From positions 59,687 to 123,686 of the forward strand of contig NZ_JABBPE010000006.1 of assembly GCF_012927455.1 (NCBI RefSeq): 64,000 nt of DNA, read 5' to 3'. A program made the position numbers and the translations under genes. This DNA is from Polaromonas sp. GTDB lineage: Bacteria > Pseudomonadota > Gammaproteobacteria > Burkholderiales > Burkholderiaceae_C. The number at the start of each line of letters is the position of its first letter. Within the stretch, counting starts at the first letter, position 1. Positions 19,225 through 27,075 of this stretch are shown piece after piece. The notes beneath the pieces are model-generated. The model made no database searches, had not been told where the DNA came from, and saw only the letters and a program-made list of their open reading frames with translations.

Positions 19225-19354
19225 GTCGCAGTCCTCCTATAAGCCAGCATAAAGCAGGCGATGCACTGAAAAAGAAATGGCCGAAGTGGTCATCTTTTGA
19301 TTTTCATGCCCATTATTGACGAATTCTTTAGCGATGTACCGAATGGAGCTTGCA

Positions 19355-20695
19355 GTGAAAAAGTTTTCGATCCCTCAAATGGCCGTCAGCCTGCCGCTGG
19401 CAGTGCTGGCCGCAGCCATCCTTATTTTTATCAATGAGCTAAGTTTTTACCAGTCCACTGATGCGGTAGCCAGCATTGAAGAGGCGCAAAAAACTCGCGG
19501 CTCAATCAATAAACTGCTGCAACAGGTACTGGATGCGGAAACTGGACAGAGGGGCTATTTGCTGACCGGCGACCCGCGCTATCTGGAGCCCTACAACACA
19601 GCCACCGCCGATATCAACCAAAATCTTGACGTTTTGCGCCTGCTGTTCGCGCCCTACAAAGACCAGCTTACCGAATTCGGCCTGTTGTCCCGGCATGTTT
19701 CGCGCAAACTGGCAGAGATGGACCTTAGCGTTCGCATGCGCCGCGAAGACAATGACGATGCCTGGAAATTTGTCTTGACCACCGACGTTGGCAAAGAGCA
19801 GATGGACGCCATCCGGGAGCGCTCCGCCACCCTGGCAGCCAGCAGTATCCGAAAAATGGAGCAGGGACAGGCGCAAATCCAGCGAACATTGCTGCTGTCG
19901 CGCATCGGCATTGCGATCATGGCAATGGCCGGGCTGCTGGCGTTTTATATGTACCTGCTGCAGACCAAAGCGGTGCTTGACTCGGGCATGCGCGAGCAAG
20001 CCATGCTGCAGCGCGAGCGTGATCTGCTGGAAACGCAGGTGCGCGAGCGTACCGCCAGCCTGGCCGAACTGGCGACCCATCTGCAAAACGTACGGGAAGA
20101 TGAGCGAGGCCACCTGGCGCGCGAACTGCACGACGAACTGGGTGCGCTTTTAACCGCCGCCAAACTCGATGTAGCCAGGCTCAAATCGCGTCTGGCCGGT
20201 AACTTGCCCGAAGCGGCAGAGCGTTTGCAACATTTGACTAACACACTGAACAGCGGTATTGCACTTAAGCGACGCATTGTGGAGGATTTGCGGCCGTCTT
20301 CGCTTTCCCACCTTGGCTTGGTGGCATCGCTGGAGATCCTGGCGCGGGAATTTGAGGACCGGTCCGGACTCTTTGTCACCACCGATCTGGAACACGTCGA
20401 ACTCGATGGCTCGTCGCAGCTGACCGTTTACCGGATGGTGCAAGAATCACTGACAAACATGGCTAAGTATGCGGACGCCAAGCAGGCAGACGTGAGCTTG
20501 CATAACTTCGACGGCTACGTCACGGCGGAGGTCAAGGACGACGGCAAGGGCTTCAAGCTCGACTCTTTAGGGCCGGCAAGCCACGGCCTGGCAGGCATGC
20601 GCCATCGTGTGGAAGCTGCCGGCGGCCGCCTGACGGTAGTCAGCGCCGAAGGGCACGGCACGAGAATTTCAGCGGTACTTCCCAAGTCAAGTTGA
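19355..20695 (+). CDS. CHASE3-domain sensor histidine kinase (HisKA_3/NarX type)
   Basis: A 446-residue membrane sensor. One membrane segment near the N-terminus is followed by a CHASE3 periplasmic domain (TGQRGYLLTGDPRYLEPY is its core motif), a second segment (IGIAIMAMAGLLAFYMYLL), a coiled region, and a HisKA_3 domain with H259 in LARELHDELGALL. The ATPase domain shows YRMVQESLTN (N box), DDGKGF (G1) and GLAGMRHRV (G2). I chose the GTG at 19355, which has GGAG six bases upstream; ATGs at 19334 and 19343 are alternatives. It most likely phosphorylates the divergent NarL-type regulator and perhaps the receiver-only protein. Confidence 0.88.
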   Translation: MKKFSIPQMAVSLPLAVLAAAILIFINELSFYQSTDAVASIEEAQKTRGSINKLLQQVLDAETGQRGYLLTGDPRYLEPYNTATADINQNLDVLRLLFAPYKDQLTEFGLLSRHVSRKLAEMDLSVRMRREDNDDAWKFVLTTDVGKEQMDAIRERSATLAASSIRKMEQGQAQIQRTLLLSRIGIAIMAMAGLLAFYMYLLQTKAVLDSGMREQAMLQRERDLLETQVRERTASLAELATHLQNVREDERGHLARELHDELGALLTAAKLDVARLKSRLAGNLPEAAERLQHLTNTLNSGIALKRRIVEDLRPSSLSHLGLVASLEILAREFEDRSGLFVTTDLEHVELDGSSQLTVYRMVQESLTNMAKYADAKQADVSLHNFDGYVTAEVKDDGKGFKLDSLGPASHGLAGMRHRVEAAGGRLTVVSAEGHGTRISAVLPKSS

Positions 20696-20770
20696 ATCAA
20701 ACGGAGGAGCGCCGCCCTCGCTGGCACTCTAGTACACCTATTTAGACGTGCTGGACGCGCGCGTAACAAA

Positions 20771-20813
20771 CTGTCAGCCCACTCCTACAGCCTGTCCTCC
20801 CCAGGGCTGACAG
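20771..20813. other. Long-loop inverted repeat upstream of the DUF1328 gene
   Basis: CTGTCAGCCC (20771-20780) and GGGCTGACAG (20804-20813) are perfect 10-base inverted arms around a 23-base loop. It lies between the kinase gene and the DUF1328 gene. There is no T-run after it, so a simple terminator is unlikely; a regulatory hairpin or operator is possible. Confidence 0.45.
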
Positions 20814-20919
20814 GGGCACCCGTTCATAGCTGATGGGGGAAAACGCTCATTTTCACTAATCTAACCATAGGCGTTTCGAAAGAAGCCCTGCCTAACCCAA
20901 TCAAAGCAAGGAGATTGAG

Positions 20920-21084
20920 ATGCTGCACTATTCCGTCGTTTTTCTGGTGATCGCTCTAATCGCCGCCGTCTTTGGCTTTGGCGGAATCGCGGCCGGAGCG
21001 GTTGAGATCGCCAAAATTCTATTCTTCATTTTCGCCATCATGGCGATCGTGAGTTTTGTCGTCAGCTTGTTGCGCAAGAACTGA
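20920..21084 (+). CDS. Small DUF1328 membrane protein (YtjA-like)
   Basis: A 54-residue protein translated by eye, starting [19 protein letters not shown] and ending LLRKN. It has two hydrophobic segments separated by [12 protein letters not shown], the exact layout of the DUF1328/YtjA family of tiny inner-membrane proteins found near stress genes. An AAGGAG lies six bases before the ATG. It opens a plus-strand series of small envelope or stress genes. Function unknown. Confidence 0.88.
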   Translation: MLHYSVVFLVIALIAAVFGFGGIAAGAVEIAKILFFIFAIMAIVSFVVSLLRKN

Positions 21085-21173
21085 CGACTACGCGCCGCTT
21101 GAATGCAGCCTGAACGCTTCCGCCCAAAGCTTTCTCTTCGTAAATTTTTTAGTTAATTCACCAAGGATCTGAC

Positions 21174-21575
21174 ATGAACACCAATACACCCTTTCCCAAA
21201 TCAGCCCGCGAGGCGATGCCAGGTATCCGCGAAGGCTCCGACGAACTGCTTCAAAGTGCCGACAAGGCCGTCAGTTCAACCCGGCAGTATGCCAACGACG
21301 CCTTGGACAAAGCCGAAAACAAGGTTCGCGAATTGCGCGGCAGCGTTGACCCGATGGTCGACATGCTGGCGTCCAAAGCGCAAAAACTGGCCCGCCAGAG
21401 TCTGGACTTGGCTTCTGAAGCCAAGGACCGCGCCGAACAATCGTTTAGACGGGCCGCAGGCGTGACGACCAAGTACGTGGCTGAGCAGCCGCTTCGCTCT
21501 GTGCTCATTGCTGCGGCAGTGGGTGCAGCCGTCGCCTTGCTGATCAACGCATCTCGCCACCGCGACCGCTATTGA
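21174..21575 (+). CDS. YqjD/ElaB-like (DUF883-type) membrane-anchored protein
   Basis: A 133-residue protein with a long charged helical part (about residues 15-100, many Lys/Arg/Glu/Ala) and one C-terminal membrane segment (SVLIAAAVGAAVALLI) followed by a basic tail RHRDRY. This is the layout of E. coli YqjD/ElaB, ribosome-binding inner-membrane proteins made in stationary phase. The AEQPLRSVLIAAAVGA segment fits the DUF883 C-terminal motif. It is followed by YqjE-like and YqjK-like genes, the same order as E. coli yqjD-yqjE-yqjK. Confidence 0.75.
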   Translation: MNTNTPFPKSAREAMPGIREGSDELLQSADKAVSSTRQYANDALDKAENKVRELRGSVDPMVDMLASKAQKLARQSLDLASEAKDRAEQSFRRAAGVTTKYVAEQPLRSVLIAAAVGAAVALLINASRHRDRY

Positions 21576-21661
21576 GACCTTAGCCCTTAGACCTTAAACC
21601 TTAGACGCCTGCCAGTTTGCCAGCACCCACCTCTGCCCTTGACCTTTCATCTCCCACTCTA

Positions 21662-22027
21662 ATGCTCCACCCGTTTTTTTCTACCATAGTGAAAAGACCA
21701 GATCTGGTGATAGAGCATCTATCGGCCTATGCCGCGCTGCTGCATCAGGAAGCGGCAAGCGCCGGCGCGGAGTTGTTGACTCGCGTCGTGGCTTGGCTGG
21801 TGGTAGTGTTGCTGGGCGTGGTCTTTTTGGGGCTGGCGGGCACGGCACTGATGCTGGGCATGCTGAAAAATCAGTTTCACTGGGTACTGATAGCGGTGCC
21901 GGGGGTAGCGCTGCTGCTCACCATCATCGCCGTCTTTCAAGCCAAAAAGCCGTTTCAGAGCGAACGCTTTCCCGAACTGAAAGCGCAAATTGACAGCGAT
22001 ACCCGTGCTTTGCGCGGCGTTGCCTGA
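21662..22027 (+). CDS. YqjE-like phage-holin-family membrane protein
   Basis: A 121-residue protein with two membrane segments (about residues 45-70, VVAWLVVVLLGVVFLGLAGTALML, and 78-98, WVLIAVPGVALLLTIIAVF) and charged ends. The layout and position between YqjD-like and a YqjK-like gene match YqjE (putative Actinobacterial holin X family). I use the ATG giving MLHPFFSTIV; a TTG 45 bases upstream is less likely. Function unknown. Confidence 0.68.
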   Translation: MLHPFFSTIVKRPDLVIEHLSAYAALLHQEAASAGAELLTRVVAWLVVVLLGVVFLGLAGTALMLGMLKNQFHWVLIAVPGVALLLTIIAVFQAKKPFQSERFPELKAQIDSDTRALRGVA

Positions 22028-22039
22028 AAGGCTGGCGCC

Positions 22040-22486
22040 ATGTCATCGCTCCATGAAGCCTCACCCCAAGAGCGTCTAACCAACAGCCGCAAAGCGATAG
22101 TCCGGCACATGAGTCGCGACAGCAAGCCGCGGGACGACACCGGCGACCCCGACCTGGATGAAACCGAACAGCTGCGGTCCGCTTCCTCGGGAACATGGGG
22201 CGTTGTCAAGCACGCGATCCAGGCCTGGTGGCATCACCACCCAGTGAGCGTAGCCTTTGATCTGGCCCGTCCGGCCATCGGCCACTATGCAGAAGACAAA
22301 CCGTTCAAATTGCTGGGCATCGCCGCTGGCGTAGGCGCTGCAGCCGTATTGTTTCGGCCGTGGCGTCTGGTTTCCCTGGGCGGGGTGCTGCTAGCGGCGC
22401 TCAAATCGTCCGAGCTCTCGGGTGCCCTGCACTCCCTGATTTCCAGTTCCCGCCAAGATTCCACATACCCTGGAGAAAACTCATGA
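22040..22486 (+). CDS. Conserved hypothetical protein in the YqjK position
   Basis: A 148-residue protein with no motif I can name. Residues 1-60 are polar and charged; a WWHHHPVSVAFDLARPAIGHYAEDKPFKLLG segment leads to a hydrophobic stretch (about 98-125, IAAGVGAAAVLF and LVSLGGVLLAAL). It starts 12 bases after the YqjE-like gene and its stop overlaps the ferritin-like start (ATGA), so it belongs to the same transcript. By position it could do the job of YqjK, but no sequence likeness is evident. Confidence 0.6.
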   Translation: MSSLHEASPQERLTNSRKAIVRHMSRDSKPRDDTGDPDLDETEQLRSASSGTWGVVKHAIQAWWHHHPVSVAFDLARPAIGHYAEDKPFKLLGIAAGVGAAAVLFRPWRLVSLGGVLLAALKSSELSGALHSLISSSRQDSTYPGENS

Positions 22487-23022
22487 ACACCAAAACTGCC
22501 ACTTCCAATGAATTGGCCCTCGACGAAACCGGCTTGAATGCCGCTAGGCAAAGCCTAGACGAGGGCGCAATGACCCCCGCCTATGGACCGCACCGTGATG
22601 CCATCGTGAAGCTGCTTAACGATTCGCTGGCGACCGAGCTCGTTTGCGTGCTGCGATACAAACGCCACCACTTCATGGCCAGCGGGGTGTCGTCTGCCAA
22701 AATTGCCGAGGAGTTCATGGTCCATGCCAATGAAGAGTCTGCGCACGCCGACCGCATTGCAAAGCGGATTGTGCAACTGGGCGGAGAACCTGATTTTTCA
22801 CCCGATACCTTGCTGCAACGCAGCCACGCCGACTATGACGAATCGAACGACCTGCAGACCATGGTGCGAGTCAACCTGGTGGCCGAACGGATCGCCGTCG
22901 AAAGCTACCGCCAGATGATTGCGCTGCTTGGCGACAGGGATCCCACCACCCGCCGCCTGCTGGAGGACATTCTGGCCGATGAGGAAGAACACGCCGACGA
23001 GCTCAAGGACTGGTTGGAGTAA
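22483..23022 (+). CDS. Ferritin-like diiron protein (bacterioferritin-like)
   Basis: A 179-residue four-helix protein. Diiron ligands are visible: E in LATELVCVLRY, E..H in ANEESAHADR, E in LVAERIAVESY and E..H in DEEEHADEL, with the helix spacing of bacterioferritin and ferritin. It has about 40 extra N-terminal residues and lacks the clear haem-binding methionine context. It probably stores iron or detoxifies peroxide. The start overlaps the previous stop, and TGGAG precedes it. A longer frame from 22360 has no support. Confidence 0.83.
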   Translation: MNTKTATSNELALDETGLNAARQSLDEGAMTPAYGPHRDAIVKLLNDSLATELVCVLRYKRHHFMASGVSSAKIAEEFMVHANEESAHADRIAKRIVQLGGEPDFSPDTLLQRSHADYDESNDLQTMVRVNLVAERIAVESYRQMIALLGDRDPTTRRLLEDILADEEEHADELKDWLE

Positions 23023-23129
23023 TAAAGATTACCGCAGGTCGATTGGCGTGGTGCCGCCGATTGATTGGCTTTTTAAACTTGCACCACATCTGTTATCAGT
23101 TAATAAATACCGATTCAAGAGGAAATAAT

Positions 23130-23444
23130 ATGAAATACGCTCGCGCAATTGCATTCGCCGCCCTGGCTGGCATCACCATTATTGGCAGCGGCTGCGCCGT
23201 TGGGCGTGGTCAAGAGACCACTGGCGCTTACGTGGATGACGCAGCGATCACCACTACCGTCAAGGCCAAGTACGTCTCGGACATGACGGTTGCCGCTACC
23301 TCCATCAGCGTTGAAACGCTCAATGGTGTGGTTCAGTTGTCCGGTTTTGCCAAATCCAACAACGAGAAAATACAGGCAGAAAATATTGCCCGTGGCGTCA
23401 AGAACGTCAAGGGTGTGCGCAACGACATCGTTGTCCGTCCTTAA
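23130..23444 (+). CDS. BON-domain envelope protein
   Basis: A 104-residue exported protein with one BON domain (about residues 38-102: DDAAITTTVKAKYVSD, LNGVVQLSGFA, GVKNVKGVRNDIVV). The N-terminus has a hydrophobic signal ending in IGSGC; this could be a weak lipobox, but the -3 position is not typical. A GAGGAAATA sequence gives a good ribosome-binding site. BON proteins bind the envelope and often respond to osmotic stress (OsmY-like). A -35/-10-like pair TTGCAC and TAATAA lies about 50 bases upstream. Confidence 0.85.
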   Translation: MKYARAIAFAALAGITIIGSGCAVGRGQETTGAYVDDAAITTTVKAKYVSDMTVAATSISVETLNGVVQLSGFAKSNNEKIQAENIARGVKNVKGVRNDIVVRP

Positions 23445-23480
23445 ACACGACTACTAGCATTCGGCCCCTAGCGGTGGCCT

Positions 23481-23522
23481 AAAAAAAAGCAGGCGATGAA
23501 ACTATTTCATCGCCTGCTTTTT
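23481..23522. terminator. Bidirectional intrinsic terminator
   Basis: GCAGGCGATGAAA (23489-23501), a CTA loop and TTTCATCGCCTGC form a perfect 13-base stem, with eight As before it and five Ts after it. It separates two convergent BON-domain genes and should end both transcripts. Confidence 0.92.
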
Positions 23523-23579
23523 ATTGAGCGCTTGTACTCAAGCGGTGGCGACCGACTACGCCGGCCAGCTGCAGCACCT

Positions 23580-24086
23580 CTACCCCGCTTTGACTTGCAA
23601 CTTGTTGTCAACCGCACGCACGCCTTTTGTAGCCTTGGTGATAGCGCTTGCCTTGTCGACAGCCGCTTGACTGGGGGCTATGCCGTTCAACGTCACGGCG
23701 CCATTTTTGGTGTCGACGTTGATTTTAAGCGCGCTCAGATCCGGGTCTTTACCCAAGCTTGAAGACACAGCGGCGGTGATTGTCATGTCGTCGAGCTTGT
23801 CGCCCGCTTTGCTGGCAGCCTCTATCCCTGAGGATTCGGCTTTTTGGGTGGCATCTTTCAGCGCCGCCCCTGCCTTAGCCAATGCGCTTTCTGTTTTAGC
23901 CTTGGCTTGCTCGCCGGCCTGTTCAGTTTTGGCAAGGGCTGAATCGAGTTGTTGCCCGGCCGTTTTACCATCTTCCTGTTTGCCGCATGCGCTCAATGCC
24001 AGTGTCAGCGTCAGCGCGTTGGCTAGCAGCAGCGAGCTGCGCAAACGCAGGCAAGCTGCAAAACGGTTTTCAAGTTGGTTTTTCAT
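23580..24086 (-). CDS. BON-domain lipoprotein
   Basis: A 168-residue protein with a lipoprotein signal (LTLTLALSAC, cysteine about residue 36), a long Ala/Lys/Glu-rich helical spacer (about 40-95) and a C-terminal BON domain (MTITAAVSSSLGKDP, GAVTLNGIAPSQ, TKGVRAVDNKLQV). AGGAG precedes the ATG giving MKNQLENRF; the longer upstream frame is not used. It converges on the other BON gene across a shared terminator. Probably an outer-membrane or periplasmic stress protein. Confidence 0.88.
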   Translation of the reverse strand: MKNQLENRFAACLRLRSSLLLANALTLTLALSACGKQEDGKTAGQQLDSALAKTEQAGEQAKAKTESALAKAGAALKDATQKAESSGIEAASKAGDKLDDMTITAAVSSSLGKDPDLSALKINVDTKNGAVTLNGIAPSQAAVDKASAITKATKGVRAVDNKLQVKAG

Positions 24087-24245
24087 AGTGACTCCTGGAA
24101 TAATGATAGGGTTACAAGAAAAGTCGAGCACGCGCGACCTTACCCATGGGACCGCCATTCCTAACTTTAGCAGGCGCGCGGCGTATGGCGGATCAGCATT
24201 TACCGAAATGCGGGTAGGACAAATCAACCAACCCAGGCAGCCGGA

Positions 24246-24770
24246 TTAAAAACAGCGCCCATGCTGCTTTCGGAACTCTCGTGGATAGACCGGACGCGGC
24301 CCCTGCGCTGGCGAGAACAGTCCCAGCCGAGCCGCTTCTGCCTGACCTTGCTGACGCGCATAGGGGCCCGAATCGTTTCGATAGCGGTAGGACCATGCCA
24401 GCCCCTGCGTAACCATCCATTCCCCGAGGTCATCACCGCCCAGAACCAGCCGAGCCAGCTGCCGCCCGTATGCGTCATGCAGCCGGCCGTGAACGGTGAC
24501 TCGCTGGCCCAACGCACGGCGCATCAAGGCATCGCGCGACGCCACGCCACCGGGCTGGCAAATCTCGGGCGCGTCAATGCCGTCAACGCGAATGCTGAGC
24601 GGTTTGCCGCCCTCCTCCGGCCGCACCCAGACAGTATCGCCATCAACGACATAGCTCACGACACCCCACCAGACGCGCGCGCTATGCGTCGATGCGCGAG
24701 CCTGAACGCTCCAGAGCAGCAACACGGAACAGGCCAGAAGAAGCAATATTTTCGCCCTCGAAAGAAGCAT
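24246..24770 (-). CDS. Exported thermonuclease-family (SNase-like) nuclease
   Basis: A 174-residue protein with an N-terminal signal peptide (about residues 1-26, ILLLLACSVLLLWSVQARAS) and a staphylococcal-nuclease fold. Catalytic and calcium-site residues are visible: D in VVDGDTVWV, R and D..E in IRVDGIDAPE, R in DAYGRQLARL. It would cut DNA or RNA in the periplasm or outside. It stands alone; repeat copy 4 lies just upstream of its start. Confidence 0.88.
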   Translation of the reverse strand: MLLSRAKILLLLACSVLLLWSVQARASTHSARVWWGVVSYVVDGDTVWVRPEEGGKPLSIRVDGIDAPEICQPGGVASRDALMRRALGQRVTVHGRLHDAYGRQLARLVLGGDDLGEWMVTQGLAWSYRYRNDSGPYARQQGQAEAARLGLFSPAQGPRPVYPREFRKQHGRCF

Positions 24771-24782
24771 CTGATTTTAATT

Positions 24783-24835
24783 ACTATTGAATTGATAGCA
24801 CATTGCGCCCGTATTCATTGGGCTAGAAGCCTAAA
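24783..24835 (+). repeat. Interspersed repeat, copy 4
   Basis: ACTATTGAATTGATAGC, then GCGCCCGTATTCATTGGGC and TAGAAGCC. The GCCC...GGGC palindrome is perfect here. It sits between the nuclease and DUF429 genes. Confidence 0.8.
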
Positions 24836-24882
24836 ACTATACCCAATCTGGCAACAGAGCGACTACCAGCCGCCGACTGGCG

Positions 24883-25701
24883 CTAAGCCGTGACAATCCA
24901 GCCTTCCAGCCGGTCCATCTGCGGCGGCAGGCCATACAGCGGGGCGCCCTGCCCGGCCGCCCAGGCCGCCTGCATCAGGCACAGCACGGCGTCCAGACGG
25001 TCACCGCTGGCGTCGTCAATCAGTGCGTCGCGCTGCGCATGGCTGACTTTCAGGCGCAGGCCGAGCCGGCTCTGCCCATGCTCCAGCGCGGTGATCAGGT
25101 CCTTGCGCGCAATCAGTCGCTCCGGAGTTTGTTTGGCCTTGTCATCGCTCTTGTAGGAACGGCTCCCCAGCAGTTCGCGCGCCAGCAGGCCCGGGTAACC
25201 CTCCAGCGCAACCCGGCTGACATCGCCGTCGTGCAATCCGGGCAGGTGCACGCCGGCGGCGAGCAGGCGCGGCACGCCGGCGTGCAGCATGTAAGCGACC
25301 GGCGGATTGACCCATTTCATCGACGGACTGGAACCGGCCGGCCGGTCCGCCGCGCGATGGGCGAACTTTTGCCCGGGCGGACGCGCATCGCAAAAGGCCG
25401 CAAAGAGCGCGCGAATCTCCGGCCGAGTCAAGGCGGCGTAATGACGAATCAATTCAGGCCAGCGCTGCGGCCAGCCCAGATGCGCAACCAGTTCACGCGG
25501 CAGGCCAAAGGGAAAGTCGAATGCCGCTGTCCACGCGCGCGGCTGACTTAGCCAATGCGCAAAGCCGTCGAGCGACTCAATGCATTCCAGACCGGCCAGC
25601 AGTACCCGCCCTTTGGCGGCTGAGCCGGTGGCCATCACGATCGGTTTGCGGTGACTCGGACTGCTGGAAAAGTCGCAACCGATCAGCACGGCCGGCGTCA
25701 T
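24883..25701 (-). CDS. DUF429-family protein
   Basis: A 272-residue protein with the RNase-H-like start LIGCDFSSSPSHRKPIV and the family's FDFPFGLPRELV, LEGYPGLLARELLG and SGDRLDAVLCLMQAAWAA (acidic cluster). DUF429 proteins are predicted nucleases of unknown role. I use the ATG giving MTPAVLIG; a GTG five codons upstream is equally open. It follows the BLUF gene by 73 bases on the same strand and may share its transcript. Confidence 0.75.
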   Translation of the reverse strand: MTPAVLIGCDFSSSPSHRKPIVMATGSAAKGRVLLAGLECIESLDGFAHWLSQPRAWTAAFDFPFGLPRELVAHLGWPQRWPELIRHYAALTRPEIRALFAAFCDARPPGQKFAHRAADRPAGSSPSMKWVNPPVAYMLHAGVPRLLAAGVHLPGLHDGDVSRVALEGYPGLLARELLGSRSYKSDDKAKQTPERLIARKDLITALEHGQSRLGLRLKVSHAQRDALIDDASGDRLDAVLCLMQAAWAAGQGAPLYGLPPQMDRLEGWIVTA

Positions 25702-25774
25702 GCTGTCACTGCTCACACCGCGCAGCCGTGAAGCCGACCGGGATCGGGCGGGCGTGCTGTCCGGCCACGCCGCG

Positions 25775-26197
25775 TCAGGCGCGGCCGATGATGGCAGCGG
25801 TGGCCATCAGTTCTTCAAGCAGCGCCAGCGACACTTTGCCCGACACCGAATAGGGGTCGAGCTCGGGCTTTTCTGAATACTTCAGCAGGACCGCGTGGTT
25901 AAGCTTGAGCAGATTGACCTGCCCCATGGTCCAGCCACCAAAGCGGCGCTCGGAAATTTCTTCATAGTGCAGCAGCGCCACATCTTTGTGACGCGGGTCG
26001 CGCTGAATGTGGCCGTAAAGCTCGCTGACCGGCATGCGGCCGCCTTCAATGGCCTGCAGAAAAATACCGCCGCCGTAGCAAAGAATGCCGGTAATGCCGC
26101 AAGTCGGGTTGTACTCGCGTGATTGCGTAAGAATGGCATTGATGGCATCCGGAGTGGTGTCCAGGGCGCGGCTGGCGTAAAGCAAACGTACCAACAT
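25775..26197 (-). CDS. BLUF-domain blue-light photoreceptor (short type)
   Basis: A 140-residue flavin (FAD) blue-light sensor consisting of one BLUF domain plus short C-terminal helices. All key flavin-pocket residues are in place: Y7 (LLYASRA), N30 (REYNPTCG), Q48 (IFLQAIEG), W89 and M91 (GGWTMG). The spacing equals that of Slr1694 and similar short BLUFs, which act by binding a separate effector protein. It begins three bases after the folE stop on the same strand, so the two are almost certainly co-transcribed. No output domain or partner is evident nearby. Confidence 0.92.
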   Translation of the reverse strand: MLVRLLYASRALDTTPDAINAILTQSREYNPTCGITGILCYGGGIFLQAIEGGRMPVSELYGHIQRDPRHKDVALLHYEEISERRFGGWTMGQVNLLKLNHAVLLKYSEKPELDPYSVSGKVSLALLEELMATAAIIGRA

Positions 26198-26200
26198 CGT

Positions 26201-26923
26201 TTAACCTTTCTGGGGAAGCAGAGCAAGAAATTCGCGGCGCAGCGTCGGATCCTTCAGAAACACGCCGCGCATCACCGAGTTGATCATCTTGCTGTCCATG
26301 TCTTTGACGCCGCGCCAGGCCATGCAATAGTGGCTGGCTTCCATCACGATGGCCAAGCCATCGGGCTGGGTTTTCTCCATGATGAGATCAGCCAGCTGCA
26401 CCACGGCCTCTTCCTGAATCTGCGGCCGGCCCATGACCCATTCGGCCAGCCGCGCGTACTTGGACAGGCCGATCACGTTGGTGTGCTCGTTGGGCAGCAC
26501 ACCAATCCAGATCTTGCCTATCACCGGACAGAAATGGTGTGAACAGGCACTGCGCACGGTAATTGGCCCGACGATCATCAGCTCGTTGAGGTGTTCGGCA
26601 TTGGGAAACTCGGTGATCGCCGGCGCAGCCACAAAGCGGCCTCTGAAGACCTCGTTGACGTACATCTTGGCGACGCGGCGCGCGGTGTTGTGGGTATTGT
26701 GGTCGCCGGCGGTGTCGATGATCAGGCTGTCGAGCACGCCCTGCATCTTGATTTCGACCTCGTCGAGCAGCAACTCCAGCTCGCCCGGTTCAATGAACTG
26801 GGCGATGTTGTCGTTGGCATTGAAACGCTTGCGTGCCAGCGCCAATCGTTCGCGAATTTTGACGGAGACCGGTATGCCTTCGTCCGTTGTAGCGTGGGGG
26901 AGCGTTGTGATGTTCATAAGCAT
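26201..26923 (-). CDS. folE: GTP cyclohydrolase I
   Basis: A 240-residue cytosolic enzyme that converts GTP to 7,8-dihydroneopterin triphosphate, first step of folate and pterin synthesis. Zinc ligands are in SACSHHFCP and in HYCMAWRGVKD; IGLSKYARLAEW and RPQIQEEAVVQLADLI are family motifs. I use the ATG giving MLMNITTLP; a second ATG two codons on is possible. The BLUF photoreceptor follows three bases after its stop. nudB, the next pathway step, lies 1.6 kb away in this window. Confidence 0.93.
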   Translation of the reverse strand: MLMNITTLPHATTDEGIPVSVKIRERLALARKRFNANDNIAQFIEPGELELLLDEVEIKMQGVLDSLIIDTAGDHNTHNTARRVAKMYVNEVFRGRFVAAPAITEFPNAEHLNELMIVGPITVRSACSHHFCPVIGKIWIGVLPNEHTNVIGLSKYARLAEWVMGRPQIQEEAVVQLADLIMEKTQPDGLAIVMEASHYCMAWRGVKDMDSKMINSVMRGVFLKDPTLRREFLALLPQKG

Positions 26924-26980
26924 GTCGAATATTACCAGCCCGCTCCGAAAAGGGTATTGAATCATTTTTTTCAGTGTTTT

Positions 26981-27036
26981 AGAGCTCTAGCCCTTTATGG
27001 GCGGGCGTAAGCAGCTATTAATTTAATAGCAACTGA
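26981..27036 (-). repeat. Interspersed repeat, copy 5
   Basis: CTCTAGCCCTTTATGGGC, then GGGCGTAAGCA and GCTATTAATTTAATAGC. Reverse orientation. It lies between clsB and folE; the core palindrome is perfect. Confidence 0.85.
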
Positions 27037-27075
27037 AGTCTTGTTGCGGGGTGGACTATTCAGCCCCCCTTCGGC

